Assembly: GCA_000149265.1 (NCBI GenBank)
Contig: CH001352.1
Location: 425,386-489,385, forward strand
Direction of reading: 5' to 3'
From: Ciona savignyi
Lineage: Eukaryota > Chordata > Ascidiacea > Phlebobranchia > Cionidae
Length of the DNA: 64,000 bases
Shown: piece after piece, positions 10,318-20,819 of the stretch
Position numbering within the stretch: position 1 is the stretch's first letter
Layout of the letters: each line of letters opens with the position of its first letter
Notes under the pieces: generated by a model
The model's database searches: none
Seen by the model: only the letters and a program-made list of their open reading frames with translations
What the model was told of the DNA's origin: nothing
Position numbers and translations under genes: made by a program

Positions 10318-11040
10318 TTTTTATAGATGTCGGAGCCACAAGCCATGCATGTCACAATCATGATTTGAGAACAAAATATTATTTATTAGGGTATTTCCCC
10401 AGGTAATTTTTTTTATTTCTTTAAAGTGGTATATCATTGGCTAATGTTCTTACATTTTACCAAACCTAAATAAGATTGGAGTAGCCGTTCAAGCGCTATG
10501 CCCAAAAAAGGTAATTTTTTAGAAAAAAAATACCGTTTTGGTTTTTCACCTCCCAGGGGAATCCCCCTCGATTAATTGCCTAACATTTTTGATTTCTGCA
10601 TATCTAGACCATGGGCGCTAACAAATGTCAAAGATTCATTGCAATTCCATTACCCCTTCTGATAGATGTCGGAGCCACAAGCCATGCCTGTCACAATCAT
10701 GATTTGAGAACAAAATATTATTTTTTAGGGTATTTCCCTAGGTAATTTTTTATTTCTTCAAAGTGTTATATCATTGGCTAATGTTTTTACATTTTACCGA
10801 ACCTAATTAAAATTGGAGTAGCCGTTCAAACGCTACGCCCAAAAAAAGCTAATTTTTTTATAAAAAAATGCCGTTTTGTTTTTTCACATATGCGCTAACA
10901 AATGTCAAAGTTTCATTACGATTACATTACCCCTTCTGGTAGATGTCGAAGCCACAAGCCATGCCTGTCAAACCTTTGGCGAAAAAAAACGGACAAAAAC
11001 ACAATATGTGTCCCATTTTTCCAAATGGGACCCATAACTA
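10318..11040 (+). mobile_element. Array element, right part (continuation of 6933 copy)
   Basis: Resumes mid-unit at TAGATGTCGG, in register with the break at 8311. It contains one full unit (core near 10556) and one with its core deleted. It ends with the right terminus: A-run, CGGACAAAAACACAATATG, TCCCATTTTTCCAAATGGGA, CCCATAACTA at 11040. The hairpin TCCCAT/ATGGGA lies just inside the end. Confidence 0.7.
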
Positions 11041-11103
11041 AATGAAGACGCTGATTTCAACTATGTGCATGGCGGGTCAAATAGCTATTAAAACAATTTA
11101 TGT

Positions 11104-11350
11104 CCGACAGATTAGTCTGGTGTTTTAGTGCGTCGCCTTTCAGCCGAAAGGTTGTAGCTACAAAACTGGTTTGGGCAAGGCACTTAACGGATATTTTCTA
11201 AACCTCGCGGATAAATGGGTTCTACCAAATTAAAGTAATGTGCGAATCATAAACAACACACTGCAATAGCTCCGGTAACCCGATGGTGGGCGCGAGGTGA
11301 TCTGACGATTTCCCCTGTGTTAACCCCTTGGTTTTCCCTATGACGGGGAA
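11104..11350 (+). mobile_element. tRNA-derived SINE
   Basis: Head GTCTGGTGTTTTAGTGCGTC with CGCCTTTCAGCCGAAAGG, a shortened linker, GGGTTCTACCAAATTAAAG, CCGGTAACCCGATGGTGG, and GGTTTTCCCT near the tail. The (TATCC) tail is lost. Confidence 0.75.
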
Positions 11351-12293
11351 AAACAGTGTAACTTCCGGACAAGGTGCTGGCTCCTAACACCTGTCTTAGT
11401 GAGAGGTTGCAGTATGCTTATAGACGGCGTCCTTTATTCAGAGTTTGAAATAACGCGTCATTGTCCAAAACTTGTGATTTTATGCGAAATTGAATAATGG
11501 CGGAAACGAAAGGTCTTGAAATGACGGTTTTCTAAGGAAAAATATATGTACAATTTAATTATCACAAAAATTACTAGTTTGAGAAATAAAACCAATATTT
11601 ACCAAATTGTGGCTGAACAGGAGCCAAAGCACGTCATACACATCTTCTTTATAACCGTTAATTCCAAAACATACTACCAAAAGATCGATTACCTCAATGC
11701 TCATGCGGTAAATAACGAGCGTTTTATAGTTCGGTGAAATTGTGGGAAAAACGGAATACAATACCGATCTTATTCCCTAGTGACATCGATATAATATAAA
11801 CAATAATTGCGACGATAAATCTTACAAACAGGAATATCCTATTTTCTCCTATCCTTAGAGTTGGCAAAGTACGATATTGAAATCCACGTCAAAAACAACT
11901 TCAACATTTTTAAAGTCCATATTTAATGCTGTATATTTAATGCAATAATCACAAGATATCTAAATCCGAAAATCAAACGATCAGGAAAGTTCAATCAATG
12001 TGTTAAGTTAATATGAAATTCATACATTACTTAAATTTTTCTAAAGGCAATCAGGTATACCTGAAAATATACACTTTTGGTCTTTTAAAAACACTGTAAA
12101 GGCACTGAACAAGGGAATATTTACAATTAGCTTATTTTTGACACAACAAAATCCATATAAAACTGGCGGAAGTAATCAAAAGGCACTTAAGGAAAAAGTT
12201 TAAAACACAACATTGCACATGATTAAGCAATTACAAAAAAACAAAAAACAAATAACAGCACCCATAAAAACTAAGCCATAACTTAAATCAAAA
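11350..12293. other. 3' flank of SLC17 gene, no gene seen
   Basis: AT-rich sequence directly downstream of the SLC17 stop codon; part is probably the 3' UTR (TTTAAT at about 11923-11942 would read ATTAAA on the minus strand). The open frames near 11546-11761 overlap on both strands and resemble nothing. Confidence 0.5.
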
Positions 12294-15200
12294 TCATTCA
12301 ATCAATTTTTTGCCAATTTCTTCCATTTTGTTTCTTTTATTCCAGGGCTGCTCCTTACCAGTCCCTAATAGCGTGTACGCCACTACTCCGAAAAGATAGA
12401 CTGCTGCTGAGATGTAGAATACGATCTGCCATTGACTCTTGCCCGGCTAAAGAAAGAAAGCGATTATAGGAGAAAGGTGTGTTGAGTTGCAGCAATAGTG
12501 TGCGCCATGGGGTGCGTAAGTTATGTTGGGGATTGTGTATTTTACTGGGTTTAAGCAACATTTCTAGCTTATGGTCCGACTAGTTAATCTGGTGGCTTAG
12601 TGCAACGCTTTTCAATAGAAAGGTTGTAGGTTTGAAACTGGTCGCTAGCTAGTTGGTTGTGTAATTGACCAAAGCACTTAACGGACATTGCCTGAACCCA
12701 GCACATTAATGGGTTCTACTAAATTAAAGGAACGTGTTTATCATATACAACATACTACAATAGCTCCGGCAACCCGACGGTGGGCGCGAGGTGATCTGAC
12801 AATTGCCCGTGTGTTAAACCTCTTGGTTTTTCCATTCACGGAGATAAACCTTAATATCCTATCCTATAGTAATAGTGTATTTTTCATATTATAACAAAAA
12901 CAAATCAACCACAGATTAATCTTCAAACATGGTATCATAAAACAATAGCAATAGGTGGTGGACATTCAAGTTATCTGAAAGTGTTTTAGTCGTATTTTTC
13001 TGCTCCTACATTAAAATTAATCACTTTGCTTGTTGGGTTTAAGTGTTGTCTTTAAGCCCAGGGGTTATAGAATCGAAATCGGTTGTTAAGTAGTTTGTTG
13101 TGTCTCTATGGCAAAACACTTAGAAGACATTGCCTTAACCTGTTAGAAAAACGGCTTCTACTAAAATTGACGAACTGATCATACACACTACAATAGCTTC
13201 TGTAACCCGACAGTGGGCGCGATGGGATGTGACAATTGCACATGTGATAACACCCCTTTCATTTTTTTATTAATGGGATAAACTTGAATATCCGATCCTA
13301 ATAAATTATCTTCTTCAATATCAAATGAACCAAAACTTAAACCAAGATTTTAAAAACAGGAGCTGTCCAATATCAATAGCATCTCACCCCTTACTTACAT
13401 TGTGTTCTGTAAGAAGTCCCACAACGGCAGGCCCAGCAAATCCTGGTATCGTGGCCCAAGTATTTGTTATGCCCATCAGAATACCAGCATACCTAACATT
13501 AACATATATTGTTAATACCTCGTGTATATAGTAAATGCGTATCACTTATATATGGTTAATGATTTTAGTGAATATTAAATTCGTATAATTTATATATGGT
13601 TAATACTTGCAGTATATAGTCGATAGAAGTTATGTAGATGTTTAATACTTTTAGCAGACATTAAACACATAATATGTATATATTCAATACTTGCAGTAAA
13701 AATATGTAGAATGTAAACAGTTTATATTTATAGTAAATAGATAATATGTGTCATATAAATGTTTAAAACTCTCCAGTAAATAATAGAAAGGTATTATGCA
13801 TATGGTTAATATTTGCAGTAAATCGCCAATACAATTCCTGTATACAAGATGAAAGTTCTAGGAAATATGTATAACACATATGGTTACTACATTCAAAATC
13901 TTAAGCCAGTGCAGTAATCTAATTTGGCAAGCGAATGCTTATTTTATCAGCCATTATGAAATAATATCTTTGATTTGGAGAACACTGTAGGCCTAAGTAT
14001 TGGAATTATACAAAGCGATTTAAACTGAACTTGACTCATTATAACCATTCTAACACCGTAACATGCATAATATTACATTATGGTGCATTTTTTAACATAC
14101 AATTTATTATGATAGGATATTCATGTTTATCCTCATGAATGGGAAAATCAAGGGGGTTAACACACGGACAATCAGCAGATCACCTCGCGCCCACCGTCGG
14201 GTTACTGGAGCTATTGCAGTGTGTTGTGTATGATTCTCATGTTTCTTTAATTTAGTGGAACCCATTGATCCGCTCAGTTCAGGCAATGTTTGTGAAGTCC
14301 TCTGCCCAAGTACCGGTACACAAATGACTAGCTAGCGGCCATTTTGTGCCTCAAACCCTTCGGCTGAAAGGTGTCGCACTAATCCACCAGACCAATGTTA
14401 TTTTTTTACTTTGTAAATGAAAACTGAGGTGGTGGCACAACATTCTTTAATTGCAAAATGTTTAAAATATCGTAAATTTAGCAAAAGCAGAAACTTTACC
14501 AAGATAAGCTATATATCGCAAATTCATTCTGCTGACATTTACATATTATACAGGCTGTATACTAAGAATATAGGTATGGCATATTGGTAATTTCCTTATC
14601 TGAATCAGTTTGTTTACTACCAATATAGTAAAACCAATAATCTGGAACTTTAAACCGCTCAACAGACTTATAGAGCAAGCAAAAACCATTTTTTGAAGAA
14701 CAAGCAAATACCAACGCATTTGATAAAGAAAAATAGAATTGATGTATGTTTAATAACTGCCAATTTTAATTGTAACTAGTCGTCATACATAATTTTTAAT
14801 CAAAATTATATAAATAAAACTAATTTTGTTTCACTAAGAGTACTGAATCCCTAATTGCTGGAATCAAATCCAATTTAAACTTGATTTTGTAGTGTAATGG
14901 ACATCCTTATTACTAAGTCTATTTTGTATGATGCTGCCAAGCATTTTATACACAGGTAAAGCATGAAATTCCACCTCTACCATCCCGGCAATTTTTACCA
15001 TGCATATGCACTCATACAATTTTTCTACACATATGCACTTATTCAGTTTTACAATATTCTCTCATCTATTTGCACATTCGAAATTTCCTACCTTGATCCA
15101 ATGTCAACATGATTTGTGTTAAAACCCGAGAACGCTGCTCCACTAAATGCTGTTGCGAGGCAAATCATGCTGATTGCGGCGGCTTTATTGCAACCCAATG

Positions 15201-18200
15201 TAACCAGTTGCTACGAGAAAGATGGCTGGACCAATAAAAGCTGAAAAAGTTTGTTATTTATCTTGATTCTTGCCAACTTTGAAAAAAACACTCGCCTTAG
15301 CGCAGAACCATACGAACAATGGTTAAAAAAAGCTTTAAATAAGATTGTGCCTAATATACCAGAAAACACGAGATTTTCGTAATATTGGGCCATTTTATAT
15401 TAATCCACATTGGTTAAACAAATGCCGTCAACTAAACCTGGAACTTTACTTATACCATGGAAAAAAAAAAACCATGTAAAATTTGTAATATTATGATTCT
15501 ATAATACATGTTATATACAAGTTTTAAAAACCTGGTACAATGAGTTTTGTTAACCTAAAAACTCATTTTAGAGAATAAAAATTACAATCAATGTATCATG
15601 GCTATTCAGCAAATAACCACAAAGCCACTACCTGTTTAAGCATTTGATATTGATTATAAACATTTTGCAATGACAGGCCTGTTGATTCAGCAAATACCTT
15701 TTGTGCAATATCCTGTGCAATGTATCTATCGTGCAAGTTATTGTTAACCAGCTAAAGCAAATATTTACAACCTCTGAACCAGTCATGGGGTTTTCATATT
15801 TAAAAGCTTAATTTGCTTTTAAACTTGTTATTGCATAATAAACCACTAAGTTATTGTTAAATTAAAATATATATAAATTGTCAAATGTAAATATATTAAA
15901 ATTGTTAAATTAAAATATATAAAAATTGTCAAATTAAAATGATATATAAATTGTCAAATTACAATGATACAAAATGTTAAGTAAAATCATATGAACAATA
16001 ACAGCAAAAGGGGAAAGACAAACCGATTGCGTTCATTGTCTTTCTGGTCTGGGTGGTGTTGAGGATATTATGCTGTCTCAAGTAGTCAGCCAGTAATCCG
16101 AATAAATTGATGGTGATCCACATAACAAGGTAGGGTAGTGCGGACATAAAGCCATCCTGGAACCAGTAATGTTAGAAGCGTAAACAAAAACATAAATATG
16201 CAGTTAGTAGGGTAATAAATACCGTTTTGAAAAAAGTTATAAAAATAACAAATATGAAAAATGAATACATCTATGAAAAATGAATAAGATGATTGACTAT
16301 AAATTTAGGTGTCAAATACATATTATCAACCTATACAAAACAAGGAAACAAAATTATATAATACACTACAGGCTACTAAGGCTACTGTATACCTGTTGTA
16401 TGTCGAATTTTAAAACATCTTTTAGGTAAGTAGGAAGGCAGGTAAGCAATGTGTAAAATCCCCAATTATTGCAGAAATGTGCAATACTTATTGCCCACAC
16501 TCTCTTGCTGGTAGCTATTTCCCACCAAGGAACTGATAATACTTCATCTTTCTGAAATTAGTGTATTTCGATCAATGCAAATTAATTGTGGTTTTCGTAA
16601 GAAAAACACAATCAAAACTACTAAATACCGGTTCAACATTAGATTGAATGAAGTGCAGTTCTGCTGGGGAGATTCTTGGATGCTTATCTGGTGTGCTGTG
16701 AGCAAAAATAAACCAAACGATGCACCATAATACACCTAATGAACCTGGGATAATAATGCCATGAGTTAAACCACTGTTATAATTAATTATTTAATTCATA
16801 AATGTAAAAAATGGAAGTTTTTTAGATAATGAAATCTTTATAAATAAGCTAAAAGCACTATTTTTATTTTGTGGAACTGAGTTTAAAAAAATAATTAGAT
16901 ATAGCACTGCTTTGTTTTTATGCCTTAAAAACAGTGTGAATTCCTAAAGTTAGTTTTCTTACCAAACACATAGAACACAGAAGGCCACCCGCCAAGAAAT
17001 GTCGAAGCACATAGGATTCCGGATATGGGCTGTGCCACCACCGTACCGAACTGTGAACCTGCATATGTGACCGATACAAGCCGGCTACGATCCACTGGAG
17101 GAGCCCAAGATCCCCACATTGCATGCATTGCGGGGAACGTAACACCCTGGGTGGAGAATCGAGAATTTTTAACACAATCATCAAATTACCCTGTAGCCAT
17201 TCTAATATCTTAAGTTGTAATTTGTAGTAACATGCAATACTTAGGGAAACAGTTTCATGAGCACTATTTATTTAGTCAAAGCTACTTTCACAAGCATTTC
17301 TTTACAATACTGGGACCGAAAAGGGACCGTACTACTACTAAACATAGATAAAACAACACCTGCTTAAATGCACTTTAAATGTGAGGATCAATAATTATAG
17401 CAAAAAGTGTGCGTGGGATTTGTTGCACAAAAATATGGAGTTTTCTACTAAAAAAAGGTTTCTACTTAAATGTGGGAATTGTTACTTAAATGTGGGGTTC
17501 GTAACCCAAATATTTTAGGTTTGCTTCTCAAAAATTTAAAGATTTCTCTCCCTAAAAACAAAACAGACGGACTTTATCCCACCTCTCCTATGCCTTCCAA
17601 AACACGAACAACGATAAGAAGAGCGAAACTGGTTCTTGCAGCGATGGGAGTTAGCAAAGTTAATACGGATGTACACAAAACACCTCCACCAAATAACCAT
17701 TTCCCTCCAAATCTATCAAAGTCAGATTGGTTTGTTTAGTTTGAACCCCTGGCAAAAGAGTATCCCCGGTATATCTAAGATGATGAAAAATACAGATGAC
17801 GAACCTACTAGCAAGGTAACCACCTGGCAACTGCGTGAGAATATATCCATAAAAGAAAGCTCCCAACACCAAAGATCGCTTATGCGCATCCCAATTAAAT
17901 TCACCAGCCTGAAAAAAGTTTTAAGTTGGTGATTTAGTTTTAAGCAGGCAGAAAAAGAATTATAGTAATACAAAGAAAATGGTTTATAATACGAAAAGAT
18001 AAAAGTATACTTCGTAATCAATTAAGTTTAGAGTAATGTAAGAGTAATTTGTAACATACTTTTGACGCACCAAATCTGGTTAATGTTATAAAAAAGAAGC
18101 ATGTACAACCTCTAAGGTCTTATGGGCTTGTGAGGACGGGCAAACATCTCCAGATATATTGCTGTTGTTGTGGCTTGCCATATATGTCGAGTTAACCATC

Positions 18201-19173
18201 GACAAGATAGCGACACTGAGATTTACTCTGAGTGCATATACATTCATGAAGCCGAAAAATGCCAAGTAGGCAAGGGAGAAACGAGTGGAGAGCCATGTCC
18301 CAACTAAAAAAGAATTACTAATTTAGTATAAACTAGATGGTAGCTAGTACAGTGGGATTACAAATATACTGACACTAGGATAGAATAGGGTGCTTTAGCT
18401 CCGGTACCTCTACTTACTACAGGATTGCTTGGATCACTTGGAACGCTTTGAGGGTTAGGGTTAAAGTTTGGGTTCTAAGCAGTCCAAGGGATGATGTAGT
18501 AATTGGAGGCTTAGGATCAAAACTGATTGCTATCTACTCCGTTGTGCTCTTGCGCAATACACTTATCGCAGTCGCCTAGTAGATACCCAGTAGATTAATA
18601 TGTTCTAGCAAATTGAAGGAATGTATCAATCCTATACAACACACTGGAAAAGCTCAGGTATACTGGCGCTGGGTGCAAGATTCGTCCGACGGGTTAGTCT
18701 GGTGGTTTAGTGGGATGCCTTTCAGCCGAAGGGTTGCAGGTGTGAAACAGGTCGCTAGCTAGCCAGCTGTGTCCTGGGGCAAGGCACTTAACAAACATTG
18801 CCTGAACCAAGCAGATTAATGGGTTCTACTTAATTAAAGGAACATGTGAATGATACACAATGCAATAGCTCCCATATCCCGACGGAGGGTGCTAGGTAAT
18901 GACGATTTCGTGTGTTAACACCCTTGGTTTTACCATTCACGAGGATAAACATGAATATGCTATCCTACGATAATCTCTTAATTAACTATGTGATTACGCT
19001 TTACGCCCTTTGCGTTTTCTCATTCAAGAAAAACATACATATTCTTTCCAATACGACGTAACATTTATATCACCTTCTTTTGGTGGTACTGCAAAATGCT
19101 CTGGAGTATTATTGTTTATTCTCTCATCCAGTAGTTTTGTAGTTTCTGAACTTTCGCTGTCGAGCCTTCTCAT
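12294..19173 (-). CDS. SLC17-family anion transporter (sialin/VGLUT-like)
   Basis: Eleven coding exons (minus strand): 19173-19039, 18303-18110, 17908-17805, 17712-17583, 17146-16963, 16744-16629, 16551-16393, 16156-16024, 15240-15092, 13492-13399, 12446-12294, totalling about 516 aa (human sialin is 495). SLC17 members are 12-helix major-facilitator carriers for organic anions or phosphate in lysosomal, vesicular or plasma membranes. Signatures in order: [17 protein letters not shown] (TM1), a loop with N-glycosylation sequons, [70 protein letters not shown] and C-terminal GKEQPWN. The cytosolic N-terminus has a dileucine-type ETTKLL, which could be a lysosomal sorting signal. The start at 19173 follows a T-rich tract and AG at 19188, a possible trans-splice site. 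Oddities: a one-base excess in CCC at 15194-15196 shifts the frame in exon 9, and exons 1 and 2 do not join in phase. The two cancel in total length; assembly errors are as likely as real lesions. Transport substrate is not readable. Confidence 0.88.
12571..12868 (+). mobile_element. tRNA-derived SINE in SLC17 intron 10
   Basis: Complete copy: head GTCCGACTAGTTAATCTGG, GCGAGGTGATCTGAC block, and tail AATATCCTATCCTATAG. Inserted antisense to the gene. Confidence 0.85.
13028..13300 (+). mobile_element. Diverged SINE
   Basis: A degraded copy recognisable from ACACTTAGAAGACATTGCC, GGCTTCTACTAAAATTGACG, CCCGACAGTGGGCGCGA and a GATAAACTTGAATATCC tail. Older than its neighbour. Confidence 0.65.
14111..14398 (-). 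mobile_element. tRNA-derived SINE in SLC17 intron 9
   Basis: Starts GATAGGATATTCATG and ends with the head TCGCACTAATCCACCAGACC; nearly full length. Confidence 0.85.
18590..18672 (+). mobile_element. SINE tail fragment
   Basis: Contains AGATTAATATGTTCTAGC, AATTGAAGGAATGTATCAAT and TACAACACACTGGAAAAGC; head and tail are lost. A complete copy follows at once. Confidence 0.6.
18688..18972 (+). mobile_element. tRNA-derived SINE in SLC17 intron 1
   Basis: Head TCCGACGGGTTAGTCTGG, GCCTTTCAGCCGAAGGG, GTCGCTAGCTAGCC, and tail AACATGAATATGCTATCC. Confidence 0.85.
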
Positions 19174-19621
19174 TTTAAATTCCCCTCCGCTAAGATAAAA
19201 GTTTAGCAAACAGTATCCAGTTGCCGTACCAACCTACCTACTTAAAACAGCGTTTCTTCTAACTTAAATGATAAACTAAAACCAGGAAAGGGGAAACCCG
19301 GAAAAGAAATCCTAAAACCAGAATACAAGGGAAAAATAAAGGGAAAAAATTAGAAAGTAGGATTTCTATTTGTCACAATATGAATACTACTTGTGACGTG
19401 TCACAGAAAAGTGGAAAACACGAAAATTGTTTTAATTGCTAAAAGTAATGAAAACACGTCCCCTGTCCGGTCGGCCATTTCTTGGATATTTCCTATGTTG
19501 CTTGTTACAGAAAACACGGAAACCAGAATGTGTTATTGATGAAGTTAAAGCACGTTGTTACATCTTTCTACATACGCCTTACAGTTCTGCTGTGTGCATA
19601 TCATAAACATTCTGTACAATA

Positions 19622-19924
19622 AGATAGGATAGGATAGGATAGGATATTCATGTTTATCCCCGTGAATGGGAAAACCTAGGGGGTTATTACACGGGCAATC
19701 GTCAGATCACCTCGCGCCCATCGTCGGGTTACCGGAGCTATTGCAGTGTGTTGTATATGATAGACACGTTCCTTCAATTTGGTAGAACCCATTAATCCGC
19801 TGGGTTCAGGCAATGTCCGTAAAGTGCCTTGCCCAAGGACACAACCGACTAGCTAGCGACCAGTTTCGCACCTGCAACCTTTCGATTGAAAGGCGACGCA
19901 CTTAACCGCTAGACCACCGGGCTG
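19622..19924 (-). mobile_element. tRNA-derived SINE
   Basis: Near full-length: four GGATA units, ATTCATGTTTATCCCCGTGA, GTCGTCAGATCACCTCGCG-like block and head CGCTAGACCACCGGGC. Close to the family consensus, so probably young. Confidence 0.9.
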
Positions 19925-20007
19925 GACAAGATATTTCGATTCGTTTAAAAGGCGCATGTTGTATATTTTATACGGCCAAGAAACCCCTGTAGGCCTATGT
20001 TTGTGTG

Positions 20008-20430
20008 AATAGGATAGGATATGATAGGATAGGATAGGATAGGATAGGATAGGATAGGATAGGATAGGATAGGATAGGATAGGATAGGATAGGATAGGAT
20101 AGGATAGGATAGGATAGGATAGGATAGGATAGGATGAGATATTCATGTTTATCCCCGTGAATCGGAAAACCAAGGGGGTTAAAACACGGACAGTCGTCAG
20201 ATCACCTCGCGCCCACCGTCGCGTTACCGGAGCAATTACAATGTGTTGTGTAGGCCTATGATAGACACGTTCCTTTAATTTGGTATAGAACCCATAAACC
20301 GCCGGGTTTAGGAAATGTCCGTAAAGTGCATTGCCCAAGGACACAACCGTCTAGCTAGCGACCAGTTTCGCAACTGCAACCTTTTGATTGAAAAGCGACA
20401 CACTTAACCGCCAGGCTAACTTGCCGGACA
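20008..20430 (-). mobile_element. SINE with greatly expanded (GGATA)n tail
   Basis: A full SINE body (20137-20430) preceded by about 25 GGATA/AGGAT pentamers from 20008 to 20136, against 2-5 in other copies. The pentamer array encodes a repeating SYPIL string on the minus strand, which is not a protein gene. Confidence 0.9.
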
Positions 20431-20819
20431 ATATGTAGAGATCGCCGCCGGTCTGTGGGCAACCGGAAGATTCTCCAAACCAGCCGAAATCGTCCAAACC
20501 CAGCTAAAGAAAAGTTACAATCAGACTTTATAGACACTTACCAAGTGTTGTTATTTCGAAATGAATTTATTAAACAGAAAATGTGCAACCAAAAGTGATA
20601 TTTGTTTAACTCTATTTATTCAGTTAAACTAAAATATCGATTTTACGTCTTTCCTAAAGAGTTCCAGCTGCAAAAGTATTAATTCGGCCCCTTTGTCTTT
20701 TTAAAATAAATTCGAAATGTCTGTCGACGCGTTATTAGAACTGTATTTTTTCACAACCAAGCAACTAGTCATTGTCAAAGAGGACAACTTTTTCAACATC
20801 CCAACAATCAGGAGATCTT

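Larger units (their letters stand above)
19174..20819. promoter_or_regulatory. Divergent upstream region, SLC17 / Ras-like GTPase
   Basis: About 1.6 kb between the start codons of two genes transcribed away from each other. Two SINEs occupy 19622-20430. Left of them, 19380-19480 holds TGTGACGTGTCACA, a near-palindrome. An acceptor-like CAATCAG at 20804-20810, ten bases before the GTPase start, may be a trans-splice site. No TATA box stands out. Confidence 0.45.

Noticed and set aside
12688-12894. Open frames reading [15 protein letters not shown] (also at 21083, 25856, 62285)
   Set aside because: The same peptide recurs because the SINE body is open in that frame; it has no coding evidence.
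19853-20344. 163-codon minus-strand frame with repeating SYPIL
   Set aside because: It is a translation of the SINE body and its GGATA tail, not a gene.
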